A stretch of DNA of 64,000 bases. Source: Myxococcales bacterium. GTDB taxonomy: Bacteria; Myxococcota_A; UBA9160; SMWR01. The position numbers and the translations under genes were made by a program. The DNA is taken from assembly GCA_022561775.1 (NCBI GenBank), contig JADFQO010000001.1, positions 1 through 64,000 of the forward strand. Direction: 5' to 3'. Position 1 is the first letter of the stretch. The number at the start of each line of letters is the position of its first letter. Below, piece by piece: positions 23,418 through 31,841 of this stretch. Below the pieces are notes generated by a model that ran no database searches, was not told the origin of the DNA, and worked only from the letters and a program-made list of their open reading frames with translations.

Positions 23418-25082
23418 TTAATTTTCTGGTTCCGATCTGATCTGCAATGTCGGCGTTGGGCGTTTGAGCAGATCGCCGTAGAAGTCGTTGCCTTTGTCGT
23501 CGATCACGATGAAGGCGGGGAAGTCTTCGACCTCGATGCGCCAGATGGCCTCCATGCCGAATTCCTCGTACTCCTGCACTTCGACCTTCTTGATGCTGTG
23601 GTCCGCAAGGCGCGCGGCCGGACCGCCGATCGAGCCGAGGTAGAATCCGCCGTGCTTCTTGCAGGCGTCACGCACCTGCACGGAGCGGTTTCCCTTCGCG
23701 AGCATCGCCATGCTGCCGCCGTGGCTCTGGAAGAGATCGACGTAGGAGTCCATCCGACCGGCCGTCGTCGGTCCGAAGGAGCCCGAGGCGCGGCCCGCGG
23801 GTGTCTTCGCGGGGCCCGCGTAGTAGACCATGAGATCCTTGAAGTATTGGGGAAGACCCTCACCCGCGTCGAGACGCTCCTTGAGCTTGGCATGGGCGAT
23901 GTCGCGGGCGACCACCATCGGACCGCTGAGCGATAGGCGCGTCGCTACGGGATAACGGCTGAGCTCGGCGAGGATTTCGGACATCGGGCAGCGAAGATCG
24001 ATCTTCACGACTTTTTCGTCGAGATCTTCGGGAGCGACCTCGGGCAGGTACTTGGCGGGGTTCTCTTCGAGCTGCTCGAGGAAGACACCCTCGCGGGTGA
24101 TCTTGGCCAGGATCTGCCGGTCCGCGGAGCACGACACACCGAGGCCGACCGGGCACGATGCGCCGTGACGCGGTAGGCGGATCACGCGAACGTCGTGCGC
24201 AAAATACTTGCCGCCAAATTGAGCGCCGATCCCCGTCTCGTTGCAGAGCCGGTGGACCTCTTCTTCGAGCGCAACGTCGCGAAACGCGCGCCCGGCTTCG
24301 TTGCCCGACGTCGGAAGTCGATCGAGATAGTGGGCACTCGCGAGCTTGACGGTCTTGAGCGTGAACTCCGCGGACATGCCACCGATCACGAGCGCCAGAT
24401 GATAGGGCGGACACGCCGACGTCCCGAGGGTGCGAATCTTTTCGGCCACGAAGCGCAACAGGGATTCTGGATTCAACAGCGCCTTGGTTTCCTGATAGAG
24501 GAAGGTCTTGTTCGCCGAACCGCCTCCCTTGGCGATGAAGATCAGTTCGTACTCGTCTCCGGGCTCCGCGTAGATTTCGATCTGGGCCGGGAGATTGGTT
24601 CCCGTGTTCTTCTCGTTGTACATGTCGAGCGGCGCAAGCTGTGAGTAGCGCAGGTTCTTGCACTGGTAGGTGTCGTAGATCCCGCGCGAGATCGCCTCCG
24701 CATCGTCGATGCCGGTGAAGACGTTCTCGCCCTTGTGGGCGATGACGATTGCCGTTCCCGTGTCCTGACAACCCGGCAACTCCCGACCGGCTGCGATGTT
24801 GGCGTTGGTGAGCAATTCGAGCGCCACGAAGCGATCGTTCGCGGAGGCATCCGGGTCGTCGAGGATCTTGCGGAGCTGGGCGAGGTGTCCAGGGCGCAGC
24901 AGGTGCGAAACATCGTCAAACGCCTCGGCGGAGAGCAACTGCAGCGCCTCAGCAGCCACCTTTAGAATCTGGCGACCGTCGATCTCGGCGACGGAAACGT
25001 GCTCCGACGCGCGATCGAGCCTCTTGTATTCCGCAGTGTCGTCGCCGTGCTCGAAGATGGGCTGGTAGACGAATTCGGGCAT
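23418..25082 (-). CDS. fumA: Fumarate hydratase class I (4Fe-4S)
   Basis: 554 residues, the full single-chain class I enzyme that hydrates fumarate to malate in the TCA cycle. The N-terminal alpha-part holds [13 protein letters not shown] (first cluster Cys) and the middle has [14 protein letters not shown] and CPVGLGVSC-type cluster ligands; the beta-part carries [26 protein letters not shown] and [12 protein letters not shown], typical of the C-terminal domain. The labile cluster makes such enzymes oxygen sensitive. It is convergent with the SDR (141 bp gap) and lies 98 bp downstream of selB on the same strand. The start is the ATG at 25082. Confidence 0.95.
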   Translation of the reverse strand: MPEFVYQPIFEHGDDTAEYKRLDRASEHVSVAEIDGRQILKVAAEALQLLSAEAFDDVSHLLRPGHLAQLRKILDDPDASANDRFVALELLTNANIAAGRELPGCQDTGTAIVIAHKGENVFTGIDDAEAISRGIYDTYQCKNLRYSQLAPLDMYNEKNTGTNLPAQIEIYAEPGDEYELIFIAKGGGSANKTFLYQETKALLNPESLLRFVAEKIRTLGTSACPPYHLALVIGGMSAEFTLKTVKLASAHYLDRLPTSGNEAGRAFRDVALEEEVHRLCNETGIGAQFGGKYFAHDVRVIRLPRHGASCPVGLGVSCSADRQILAKITREGVFLEQLEENPAKYLPEVAPEDLDEKVVKIDLRCPMSEILAELSRYPVATRLSLSGPMVVARDIAHAKLKERLDAGEGLPQYFKDLMVYYAGPAKTPAGRASGSFGPTTAGRMDSYVDLFQSHGGSMAMLAKGNRSVQVRDACKKHGGFYLGSIGGPAARLADHSIKKVEVQEYEEFGMEAIWRIEVEDFPAFIVIDDKGNDFYGDLLKRPTPTLQIRSEPEN

Positions 25083-25180
25083 GGCCAGGATTCTCCGCGC
25101 TGCCCGGCACCCGCTGCGCCGGGGCGTCGCGAACTATATCCCATCACGGGGAAGGGACGGTCACGGTCGTCGATTCGGGC

Positions 25181-27112
25181 TCAGCCCCGCCGCAACACGC
25201 GGGCCTCTCCGCTGCGAACCGTGAGGTGCTCCTGATCGAAGAGCTCCATCAGTGGAACCGCGGTACGCCGGCTGGTTCCGATCAGCCGCTTGTAGTCGGG
25301 CGTGTCGAGACGCCCTCGCTCGCGGAGATGAGCGACGACCTTCTCGCGCAGCGCGTCGACGGCCTCGCGATCGAACCACAGCTCTCCGGGTGCGCGCACG
25401 AGGCGCCCGGCGCGAACCAGATGCGCGAGCAAGTTCCGCAACTGGTCGCCACCGGCCCCGAGCTGCTTCCCCCAGCGCTGCAGAGATAGCGGTTCGAGTC
25501 CCAGGGCGCGGGATTCGGTGGCGATGCGCTCCACGAGTACCTGATCGGCGGCGCTCAGCGTCGGATGGTGGTCGGGAAGCCGGGCGAGATCGCCCTCGAT
25601 TTTGATCAGGCCCCGCTCCGAGAGGCGCGCGACGATCAGCTCGGCGCTGTCGCGCGCGACGTTCTCTGGCAGGCTTCCGCGCAGCGCGCTCGTCGGCATG
25701 CCGGGCCGAATCGGTTCGGCGCGGTGATAGGCGTCGAGGTTTGCGAGCAGGCGGCGCTCGAGGTCTTCGAGCGCTTCGTGGTGGAGCCAGCGGCGGTTTG
25801 CGGCCGACGCGATTTCGCGCTTGGCAGCGAGCACGGCCAGCGTCTCGTCGAAGGTTTTCGCTTCGAGCCCGGCCTCGCGATGCAGTCGGTCGACTTCGGC
25901 GCCGCGAAAACCGCTGCGCCGAATCAGCACGACGAGTCGCTCGGCGGGCTCACCCGTCGCGAGCTGTGCGAGGTCGCGGCGAACCTCGGGGTCGCTACGT
26001 CGGCGATGTGGCGGCGACACATCGAGAATGATTCCACCGCCAATCGTACTCCCCGAAGCCACGTTGCGCGAGAAGCCCCGGGCGATGAAGCGATCGCCCG
26101 GAACGAGAGGTACCGCCTCGCCATCGATGTGAAGGCGCGCGAAGCCGGTTTCGCCAGGTCGCAGCGGCTCATCGCCGATGGGTGCGAGCCGCGCCCGGCG
26201 CTTCGCGGTTCCGGTCAAAAATTCGATCGCCACCTGGTCTTCGACCGGCGCCGCGACGGGAAGCCAGGTGACCTCGACATCCGCACTGACGGTCGGCTCC
26301 AGGAACCCGGGTGTCGAGATGACCTGGCCGCGCGCGACTTCGTCGAGTTCGACACCCTGGAGATTGACCGCGCAGCGCAACCCAGGCGGACAGCTCTCGA
26401 CCGAAACGCCGTGGCTCTGCAGGCCGCGGATGCGGCAACGTCGACCCGGTGGCTGGATCTCGACGGGTTCGCCGACCGAAAAAGAACCGCCGGTGAGTGT
26501 TCCGGTCACCACACAACCAAAACCCCTGGCCGAAAAACTGCGATCGATACTCAATCGGGGTGGGCCCGTCCGCGGCGTGCGGGGTTTCGCGGCATCGATC
26601 GCTTTGCGGATCGCGGTGCGCAGTTCCGGAATACCCTCTCCGGTCAGCGAGGAAACGGCCATCACGGGCGCACCGGCCAGCGCTGTGCCGGAGAGGAACG
26701 CGGATACCTCGTCCCGGGCGAGCGCCGCGAGATCCGCTTCCGTGGAGTCGATCTTGGTCAGCACCACGATCCCCTGATCGATCCCCAACAGTTCGCAGAT
26801 CGCGACGTGTTCGCGGGTCTGGGGCATCACGCCTTCGTCGGCCGCGACGACGAGAAGCACGAGATCGATCCCCGAAGCCCCCGACACCATGGTCCGAACC
26901 AGCCCTTCGTGGCCGGGCACGTCGACGACGCTCACCCGGCGTCCGTCGTCGAGGTCGAGGGGCGCGAAACCCAGGGTGATGGTGATCCCCCGGGCCTTCT
27001 CCTCGGGGAGTCGGTCGGTCTCGACGCCGGTAAGCGCGCGAATCAGCGCCGTCTTGCCGTGATCGATATGACCCGCGGTGCCGAGGACGACCTTGTGATC
27101 AGCGGGGTCCAA
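25181..27112 (-). CDS. selB: Selenocysteine-specific elongation factor SelB
   Basis: 643 residues from a TTG at 27112 that overlaps serS by 14 bp; no ATG or GTG fits the conserved N-terminus, and the upstream open region is antisense-free read-through of serS. The GTPase opens with GTAGHIDHGKTALIRALTG, then the SelB-specific KARGITITLGFAPLDL, DVPGHEGLVRTM and LTKIDS. Domains II and III follow, and the C-terminal half (about 390-643) consists of winged helices that bind the SECIS hairpin, including LDTPDYKRLIGTSRRTAVPLME at the end. SelB delivers Sec-tRNA to in-frame UGA codons; a probable target gene is 4.6 kb downstream. The adjacent serS makes the Ser-tRNA(Sec) precursor. selA, selC and selD are not seen in the window. 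Confidence 0.95.
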   Translation of the reverse strand: MDPADHKVVLGTAGHIDHGKTALIRALTGVETDRLPEEKARGITITLGFAPLDLDDGRRVSVVDVPGHEGLVRTMVSGASGIDLVLLVVAADEGVMPQTREHVAICELLGIDQGIVVLTKIDSTEADLAALARDEVSAFLSGTALAGAPVMAVSSLTGEGIPELRTAIRKAIDAAKPRTPRTGPPRLSIDRSFSARGFGCVVTGTLTGGSFSVGEPVEIQPPGRRCRIRGLQSHGVSVESCPPGLRCAVNLQGVELDEVARGQVISTPGFLEPTVSADVEVTWLPVAAPVEDQVAIEFLTGTAKRRARLAPIGDEPLRPGETGFARLHIDGEAVPLVPGDRFIARGFSRNVASGSTIGGGIILDVSPPHRRRSDPEVRRDLAQLATGEPAERLVVLIRRSGFRGAEVDRLHREAGLEAKTFDETLAVLAAKREIASAANRRWLHHEALEDLERRLLANLDAYHRAEPIRPGMPTSALRGSLPENVARDSAELIVARLSERGLIKIEGDLARLPDHHPTLSAADQVLVERIATESRALGLEPLSLQRWGKQLGAGGDQLRNLLAHLVRAGRLVRAPGELWFDREAVDALREKVVAHLRERGRLDTPDYKRLIGTSRRTAVPLMELFDQEHLTVRSGEARVLRRG

Positions 27113-28376
27113 TGCTCTCGAGTCCCAGATAGCTCTGCAGAGCTGCGGGAATCGCCACCGATCCGTCGGCGCGCTGGTGGTTCTCGAGAATCGCGACGAT
27201 CGTGCGAGGTACAGCAATTGCGGTTCCGTTCAGGGTGTGGACGAGTTCGTTCTTCTTGGCGCCTGCGCGACGGAAGCGCGTCTTCAGACGCCGCGCCTGG
27301 TAGTCGGTGCAATTGGAAGCGCTCGTGAGCTCCCCGTAACCCCCGCCGTCCCCGCGCATCGGCATCCAGCCTTCGATGTCGAATTTGCGGTAGGCGGGCG
27401 CACCGAGGTCACCCGCTGCGACGTCGATTACCCGGTAGGGAATTTCCAACGCCTGAAGGATGCGCTCTTCGATCGCAACCAGCTCGTCGTGCATTGCCGC
27501 GGAATCCTCGGGGCGAACGATCGCAAACATCTCGACCTTGCTGAATTGATGGACCCGATACAGCCCCTTGCTCTCGCGACCCGCAGAGCCGGCCTCCGTC
27601 CGAAAACAATGAGAGATCCCCGCCATGCGGAGCGGCAGATCGGCTTCGTCGAGCAACGCATCAGCGTGGATGCCGCCGAGCGTGATTTCCGAGGTTCCGA
27701 TCAGATCCAGATCCATACCCGCGATCGAGTAGATCTGGGTTTCGACGCCGCGCGGGCTGAACGCGAGGCCATCGACGATTTCCCTGCGGGCGACATCGGG
27801 CGTCGCGAAGGGCGCAAATCCCGCCTCCATCACGTAGTCGAACGCCATTCGCTGGAGCGCCAATTCGAGAAGGACGGCCTCGTTCTTCAGGTAGTACCAC
27901 TTCTGACCAGCCACCTTGGCACCGGCCTCGAAGTCGAAGAGATCGAGTTTCACGTTGAGCGCGACATGGTCGAGTGGTTGGAATTCGAGCTGGCGGGGTT
28001 TCCCGACCCGGCGCAGCTCGCGGGAGTCTTCCTCGCCACCCTCTGGCAAATCCGGGTGGAGAAAATTGGGGATCGAAAGCATCAGCGCCCGAAGAACCTC
28101 CCGCTCGGCGGCGAGGTGCTTTTCGAGTCCGGCGACATCCTCTTTCAGCCGCCGCCCTTCGGCGATGTGGGCGTCTCGCTCGGCGGGCTCGAGCTTGCGC
28201 TTTCCATTGGCCTGGTGCTCGTTTCGCCGCTGGTTGAGACCGTTGAGCTCGGTCTGGATCTCGGCCACGCGCTGCTGAGCGACGATCGCAGCGTCGAGGT
28301 CGACGTCCACACCACGGCGCTTGCAACTCGTGATGATCTCGTCGCGACGGCTCTCGAGCAATCGGGGGTCGAGCAT
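27099..28376 (-). CDS. serS: Seryl-tRNA synthetase
   Basis: 425 residues from the ATG at 28376, whose MLDPRLLESRRDEI matches the standard SerRS start; an ATG at 28394 would add six residues. Residues about 25-110 form the antiparallel coiled-coil arm that reads the tRNA long variable arm. The class II motifs are GTSEITLGG, the motif 2 loop FRTEAGSAGRESKGLYRVHQ, and motif 3 NGTAIAVPRTIVAILE. It charges tRNA(Ser) and tRNA(Sec) with serine. Its 3' end overlaps the start of selB by 14 bp, so the two are translationally linked; this pairing makes sense because SerRS provides the substrate for selenocysteine synthesis. Confidence 0.95.
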   Translation of the reverse strand: MLDPRLLESRRDEIITSCKRRGVDVDLDAAIVAQQRVAEIQTELNGLNQRRNEHQANGKRKLEPAERDAHIAEGRRLKEDVAGLEKHLAAEREVLRALMLSIPNFLHPDLPEGGEEDSRELRRVGKPRQLEFQPLDHVALNVKLDLFDFEAGAKVAGQKWYYLKNEAVLLELALQRMAFDYVMEAGFAPFATPDVARREIVDGLAFSPRGVETQIYSIAGMDLDLIGTSEITLGGIHADALLDEADLPLRMAGISHCFRTEAGSAGRESKGLYRVHQFSKVEMFAIVRPEDSAAMHDELVAIEERILQALEIPYRVIDVAAGDLGAPAYRKFDIEGWMPMRGDGGGYGELTSASNCTDYQARRLKTRFRRAGAKKNELVHTLNGTAIAVPRTIVAILENHQRADGSVAIPAALQSYLGLESIGPR

Positions 28377-28455
28377 GGTTTCAAAGAGAAGCACAACGCC
28401 ACGCCCGCCGGCAAGGCCCGCGGCGCCGCGGCCGCTCGATCACGGAACTGTCGGC

Positions 28456-28639
28456 GCTCAGCCGCCGAGCGGAACGCGAAAGCCCGCTGAGCGGGAACGC
28501 TCAGCCGCCGAGCGGAACGCGAGAGCCCGCTGAGCGGGAACGCTCAGCCGCCGAGCGGAACGCGAGAGCCTGCTGAGCGGGAACGCTCAGCCGCCGAGCG
28601 GAACGCGAGAGCCTGCTGAGCGGGAACGCTCAGCCGCCG
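28456..28639. repeat. 43-bp tandem repeat, four full copies plus a partial
   Basis: Units start at 28456, 28499, 28542 and 28585, with a 12-bp partial unit at 28628 that overlaps the nuoN stop codon. Each unit begins GCTCAGCCGCCGAGCGGAAC and ends CCGCTGAGCGGGAAC. Units 1-2 have GCCCGCTG and units 3-4 GCCTGCTG, and unit 1 has GAAAGC for GAGAGC, so the array grew by stepwise duplication from the nuoN end. Each unit can form two small hairpins (CCCGC/GCGGG and GCTC/GAGC). It fills most of the nuoN-serS gap. Confidence 0.9.
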
Positions 28640-30153
28640 AAGAACATTTCCACCGATCGGCGCGTCCAATTCAAGACGTCGAGATCGCCGAAGAGGAGCG
28701 TCGGCACGCTGTTGGGGAACAGACCGAGCGCAATCACCGCGAGGGCACAAAAGACCAGAACTGCACCCTCGCCGCTCGAGATCTCCATCCTGTGGGACTC
28801 ATCGCCGGGTTCTTTCATATACATGAGAACCGGGATGCGAAGGTAGTAGTAGACGGACACCACGCTCATGAGCACACCGATGATCAGGAGCCATATCTCG
28901 CCGGAGTTCACCGCGGCCATGAAGATCTGGAACTTGCCCATGAAGCCCGCGGTACCGGGTATGCCGGCCAGTGAGAGCATGAACAGCACCATCAGCGCGG
29001 ACAGGCCCGGACGGGTACGCGCGAGACCCGCGAACGACGCGATCCGTTCGCAGTCATTGCCTCGATTCGCGAGCGCGACCACCACCCCGAACGCGCCGAG
29101 ATTCATGAACGTGTAGGCGATCAGGTAGAAGAGCATCGCCGAGTAGCCCTGAATCGTTCCGGTCACGAGCCCGATCATCAGATAACCGGAGTGCGCGATG
29201 CTCGAATAAGCGAGCATGCGTTTCACGTTCTCCTGGATGATGGCCATCACGTTTCCAACGACAATCGTGAGTACGGACAGCACCCAGAAGATGTTCTCCA
29301 GCGATTCGTCGAGCGGGCCGAACGCCATCGCGAGCAATCGGATCAGGGCCGCAAATGCCGCAACCTTCACCGTCACCGACATGAAGGCAGTGACTGCAGA
29401 GGGTGCTCCTTCGTAGACGTCCGGTGTCCATTGGTGGAAGGGAACCATCGAGATCTTGAACGCGAAGCCCACCACGACGAGACCCAGCCCGACCACTGCG
29501 ATCGGATTTTCGACCTCGAATCCGGCGCGAATCGCATCGAAGGAGGTCCCGCCGGAGACGCCGTACAAGAGCGCCATCCCGTAGAGCAGAATCGCGCTCG
29601 CAAAGGATCCAATCAGGAAATACTTGAGCGCTGACTCATTGCTTCGCAGCTTGCGCCGGTCGAAACCCGCCAGCACATAGATGGGGATGCTCATCAATTC
29701 GAGCCCCAGAAAAACGGCAATCAAATCCACCGCGGCAACCATCAGCATCATGCCTGACGCAGAAAGCATGATGAGCGCATAATACTCGCCGTGGTTGATC
29801 CGGAGTTCCGAGAGATAGGCGATGGAGAGTGCGCAGGAGAGCAGCGCAGAAAGCGCCACCACCGCGGTCACGAGCGAAGAGAAGGGGTCGAGCTGGTACA
29901 TCGGATGGTCGGGATTGAAGACCTGTACACCGCCAGCGGCGAACGAGACCACCGAAGTGTAGAGCGTCAGCGCGAGGAAGAAGATCGCCGTGGCCGCCAA
30001 CACCGTCCCGATGAAGGACTCCGTGACCTCCCTCCCGAGCACGGTATCCGCGCGGGAGAGCAGGATTTCTCCCATCAGGATCACCATCGACCCGATCGCC
30101 ACCAGGGCAATCGGCAGCAGGACCAAGAGATTGAGATCCGGCACAGGAATCAC
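28630..30153 (-). CDS. nuoN: NADH-quinone oxidoreductase subunit N
   Basis: 507 residues from a GTG at 30153 that overlaps the nuoM stop by 4 bp; the frame continues upstream but only as a shadow of nuoM. It is an antiporter-like membrane subunit of complex I with about 14 helices. Conserved blocks include FLGLELMSIPIYVLAGF (with the Glu of helix 5), FKISMVPFHQWTPDVYEGAPS (broken helix 7 Lys), ENVKRMLAYSSIAHSGY and GIPGTAGFMGKFQIF. Proton translocation is its role. It is the last gene of the operon, and its stop is embedded in the 43-bp repeat array. Confidence 0.95.
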   Translation of the reverse strand: MIPVPDLNLLVLLPIALVAIGSMVILMGEILLSRADTVLGREVTESFIGTVLAATAIFFLALTLYTSVVSFAAGGVQVFNPDHPMYQLDPFSSLVTAVVALSALLSCALSIAYLSELRINHGEYYALIMLSASGMMLMVAAVDLIAVFLGLELMSIPIYVLAGFDRRKLRSNESALKYFLIGSFASAILLYGMALLYGVSGGTSFDAIRAGFEVENPIAVVGLGLVVVGFAFKISMVPFHQWTPDVYEGAPSAVTAFMSVTVKVAAFAALIRLLAMAFGPLDESLENIFWVLSVLTIVVGNVMAIIQENVKRMLAYSSIAHSGYLMIGLVTGTIQGYSAMLFYLIAYTFMNLGAFGVVVALANRGNDCERIASFAGLARTRPGLSALMVLFMLSLAGIPGTAGFMGKFQIFMAAVNSGEIWLLIIGVLMSVVSVYYYLRIPVLMYMKEPGDESHRMEISSGEGAVLVFCALAVIALGLFPNSVPTLLFGDLDVLNWTRRSVEMFFGG

Positions 30154-31835
30154 AGCCGCTCCTCCCCTTCGTCCAGTATCGCGGATTCGGACTCGAAACC
30201 AGGCTCGGGCTCGAAACCGGGCTCGGAATCGAAACCGGGTTCGGGCGCCACTTCGAGATCCGCGCCGACAACGCGGCCGCGCGTTTCCAGCTGGCGGATC
30301 AGTTCGATCACCGACGGCTCGATGCGACGCAGAAGTGGGTTCGGATAGACGCCGATCCAGATGATTGGAATCACCATCGCCATCATCACGATCTTTTCGC
30401 GCAGCCCGAGATCGATCAGGCCACGATTCTCCGGGTTTTCGACCGGGCCAAACACGACGCGCCGGAACATCCAAAGCATATACGCCGCGGAGAGCACTAC
30501 ACCGAAAGTCGCGATGATTGCGAAAATGGGAGCGGCCAGGTACACGCCAATCAGGATCAGGAACTCTCCCACGAAACCGTTGAGCATGGGCAGGCCGATG
30601 CTCGACATCGTGACGATCCCGAAGCAGGCCGCAAAGACCGGCATGGGCCGCGCGATACCACCGAAATCCGTGATCTGCCGGGTGTGTCGGCGCTCGTAGA
30701 GCATCCCGACCAGGAGAAAGAGTGCGCCAGTCGAAAGGCCGTGGTTGACCATCTGCAGCACGCCGCCGTTGAGTCCGTGAACGTTCAGCGCAAAGATTCC
30801 AAGCGTCACGAAACCGAGATGGGCGATGGATGAATACGCGACGAGTCGCTTGATGTCCGACTGCACCATCGCGACCAACGAGCCGTAGATGATCCCGATG
30901 ACTGAGAGAACCATGATCAAGGGCGTGAAATCGACCGCAGCGGACGGGAAGAGCGGGATCGCAAAGCGCAGGAATCCGTAGATCCCCATCTTCAACAGAA
31001 CGCCTGCCAGCACAACGGAACCCGCGGTGGGCGCTTCCACGTGGGCGTCGGGAAGCCAGGTGTGCAGCGGAACCATCGGGACCTTGATCGCGAACGCGAG
31101 CGCAAACGCGACAAACAGCCAGGTCTGGGTCTGCCACCAGGTTCCGTCCAGCGGGACCACCGTCTGCAGCAGCCCGCCCGCCACGCCGCCGGGCGGCGCC
31201 ACGAGGTCGAAGTTGAGCACGCCGGTCTGATCGAAACTCAGGTAGTAGAGGACGAGCATTGCCAGCAGCATCAGCAGCGAACCCACCATCGTGAACAGGA
31301 AGAACTTGACCGCCGCGTAGATGCGCCGCGGTCCACCCCAGATTCCGATGATGAAGTACATCGGAACCAGCATCGCTTCCCAGAACACGTAGAACTGAAA
31401 GAGGTTCAGCGACACGAACGCGCCGAGCATCCCCGTCTCGAGGCTGAGCATGAAAGATAGGTAGGTGCGCAGCGACTTCGACACGTCGTTCCAGGAAGCC
31501 AACAGAACGACCGGCATGAGGAACGTCGTGAGAAGCACCATCAACAAGCTGATGCCATCGACACCCACGAAATAGTGGATTCCGTATTCGGGAATCCAGG
31601 GAACGTGTTCCACGAGTTGGAAACCCGTCTCGAGCGGATCAAAGACCGCGAACAGGCGCAGCGACAGCAGGAAGGTGAGGATGGTGCTGGCCAGCGCGAT
31701 CGGCTTCCAGAGCGCCGCCGGCAGCCCCTCCGCACCAAGCCAGGAGGCGAGGATGCTCGTCCCCATCAGTCCCAAGGCGGTCACCAGTGGGAAGAAGGTG
31801 ATGATGGTGAGCAGGTATTGATCGAATTCGCCCAT
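30150..31835 (-). CDS. nuoM: NADH-quinone oxidoreductase subunit M
   Basis: 561 residues, an antiporter-like subunit of complex I. Family blocks are EAMLVPMYFIIGIWGG (helix 5 Glu), FAIKVPMVPLHTWLPDAHVEAPT, DIKRLVAYSSIAHLGF and GLPMLNGFVGEFLIL. The tail after the last helix is unusual: about 45 residues rich in Glu and Pro with three copies of EPGF-like units (residues about 531-550), encoded by an 18-bp tandem repeat. The stop overlaps the nuoN GTG by 4 bp, and the start is 6 bp after nuoL. Confidence 0.95.
   Translation of the reverse strand: MGEFDQYLLTIITFFPLVTALGLMGTSILASWLGAEGLPAALWKPIALASTILTFLLSLRLFAVFDPLETGFQLVEHVPWIPEYGIHYFVGVDGISLLMVLLTTFLMPVVLLASWNDVSKSLRTYLSFMLSLETGMLGAFVSLNLFQFYVFWEAMLVPMYFIIGIWGGPRRIYAAVKFFLFTMVGSLLMLLAMLVLYYLSFDQTGVLNFDLVAPPGGVAGGLLQTVVPLDGTWWQTQTWLFVAFALAFAIKVPMVPLHTWLPDAHVEAPTAGSVVLAGVLLKMGIYGFLRFAIPLFPSAAVDFTPLIMVLSVIGIIYGSLVAMVQSDIKRLVAYSSIAHLGFVTLGIFALNVHGLNGGVLQMVNHGLSTGALFLLVGMLYERRHTRQITDFGGIARPMPVFAACFGIVTMSSIGLPMLNGFVGEFLILIGVYLAAPIFAIIATFGVVLSAAYMLWMFRRVVFGPVENPENRGLIDLGLREKIVMMAMVIPIIWIGVYPNPLLRRIEPSVIELIRQLETRGRVVGADLEVAPEPGFDSEPGFEPEPGFESESAILDEGEERL
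30192..30245. repeat. 18-bp tandem repeat in the nuoM tail, three copies
   Basis: Units begin at 30192, 30210 and 30228 (CTCGAAACCGGGCTCGGN with few changes). They keep the reading frame and encode Glu/Pro/Gly/Phe units in the cytoplasmic or periplasmic tail of NuoM. Confidence 0.8.
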
Positions 31836-31841
31836 CCCGCT

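Noticed and set aside
25565-27328. 587-codon plus-strand frame
   Set aside because: Antisense of selB; composition is that of a shadow frame.
28456-28639. Possible CRISPR array
   Set aside because: Units are contiguous with no unique spacers between them, and the last one merges with the nuoN stop; it is a tandem repeat.
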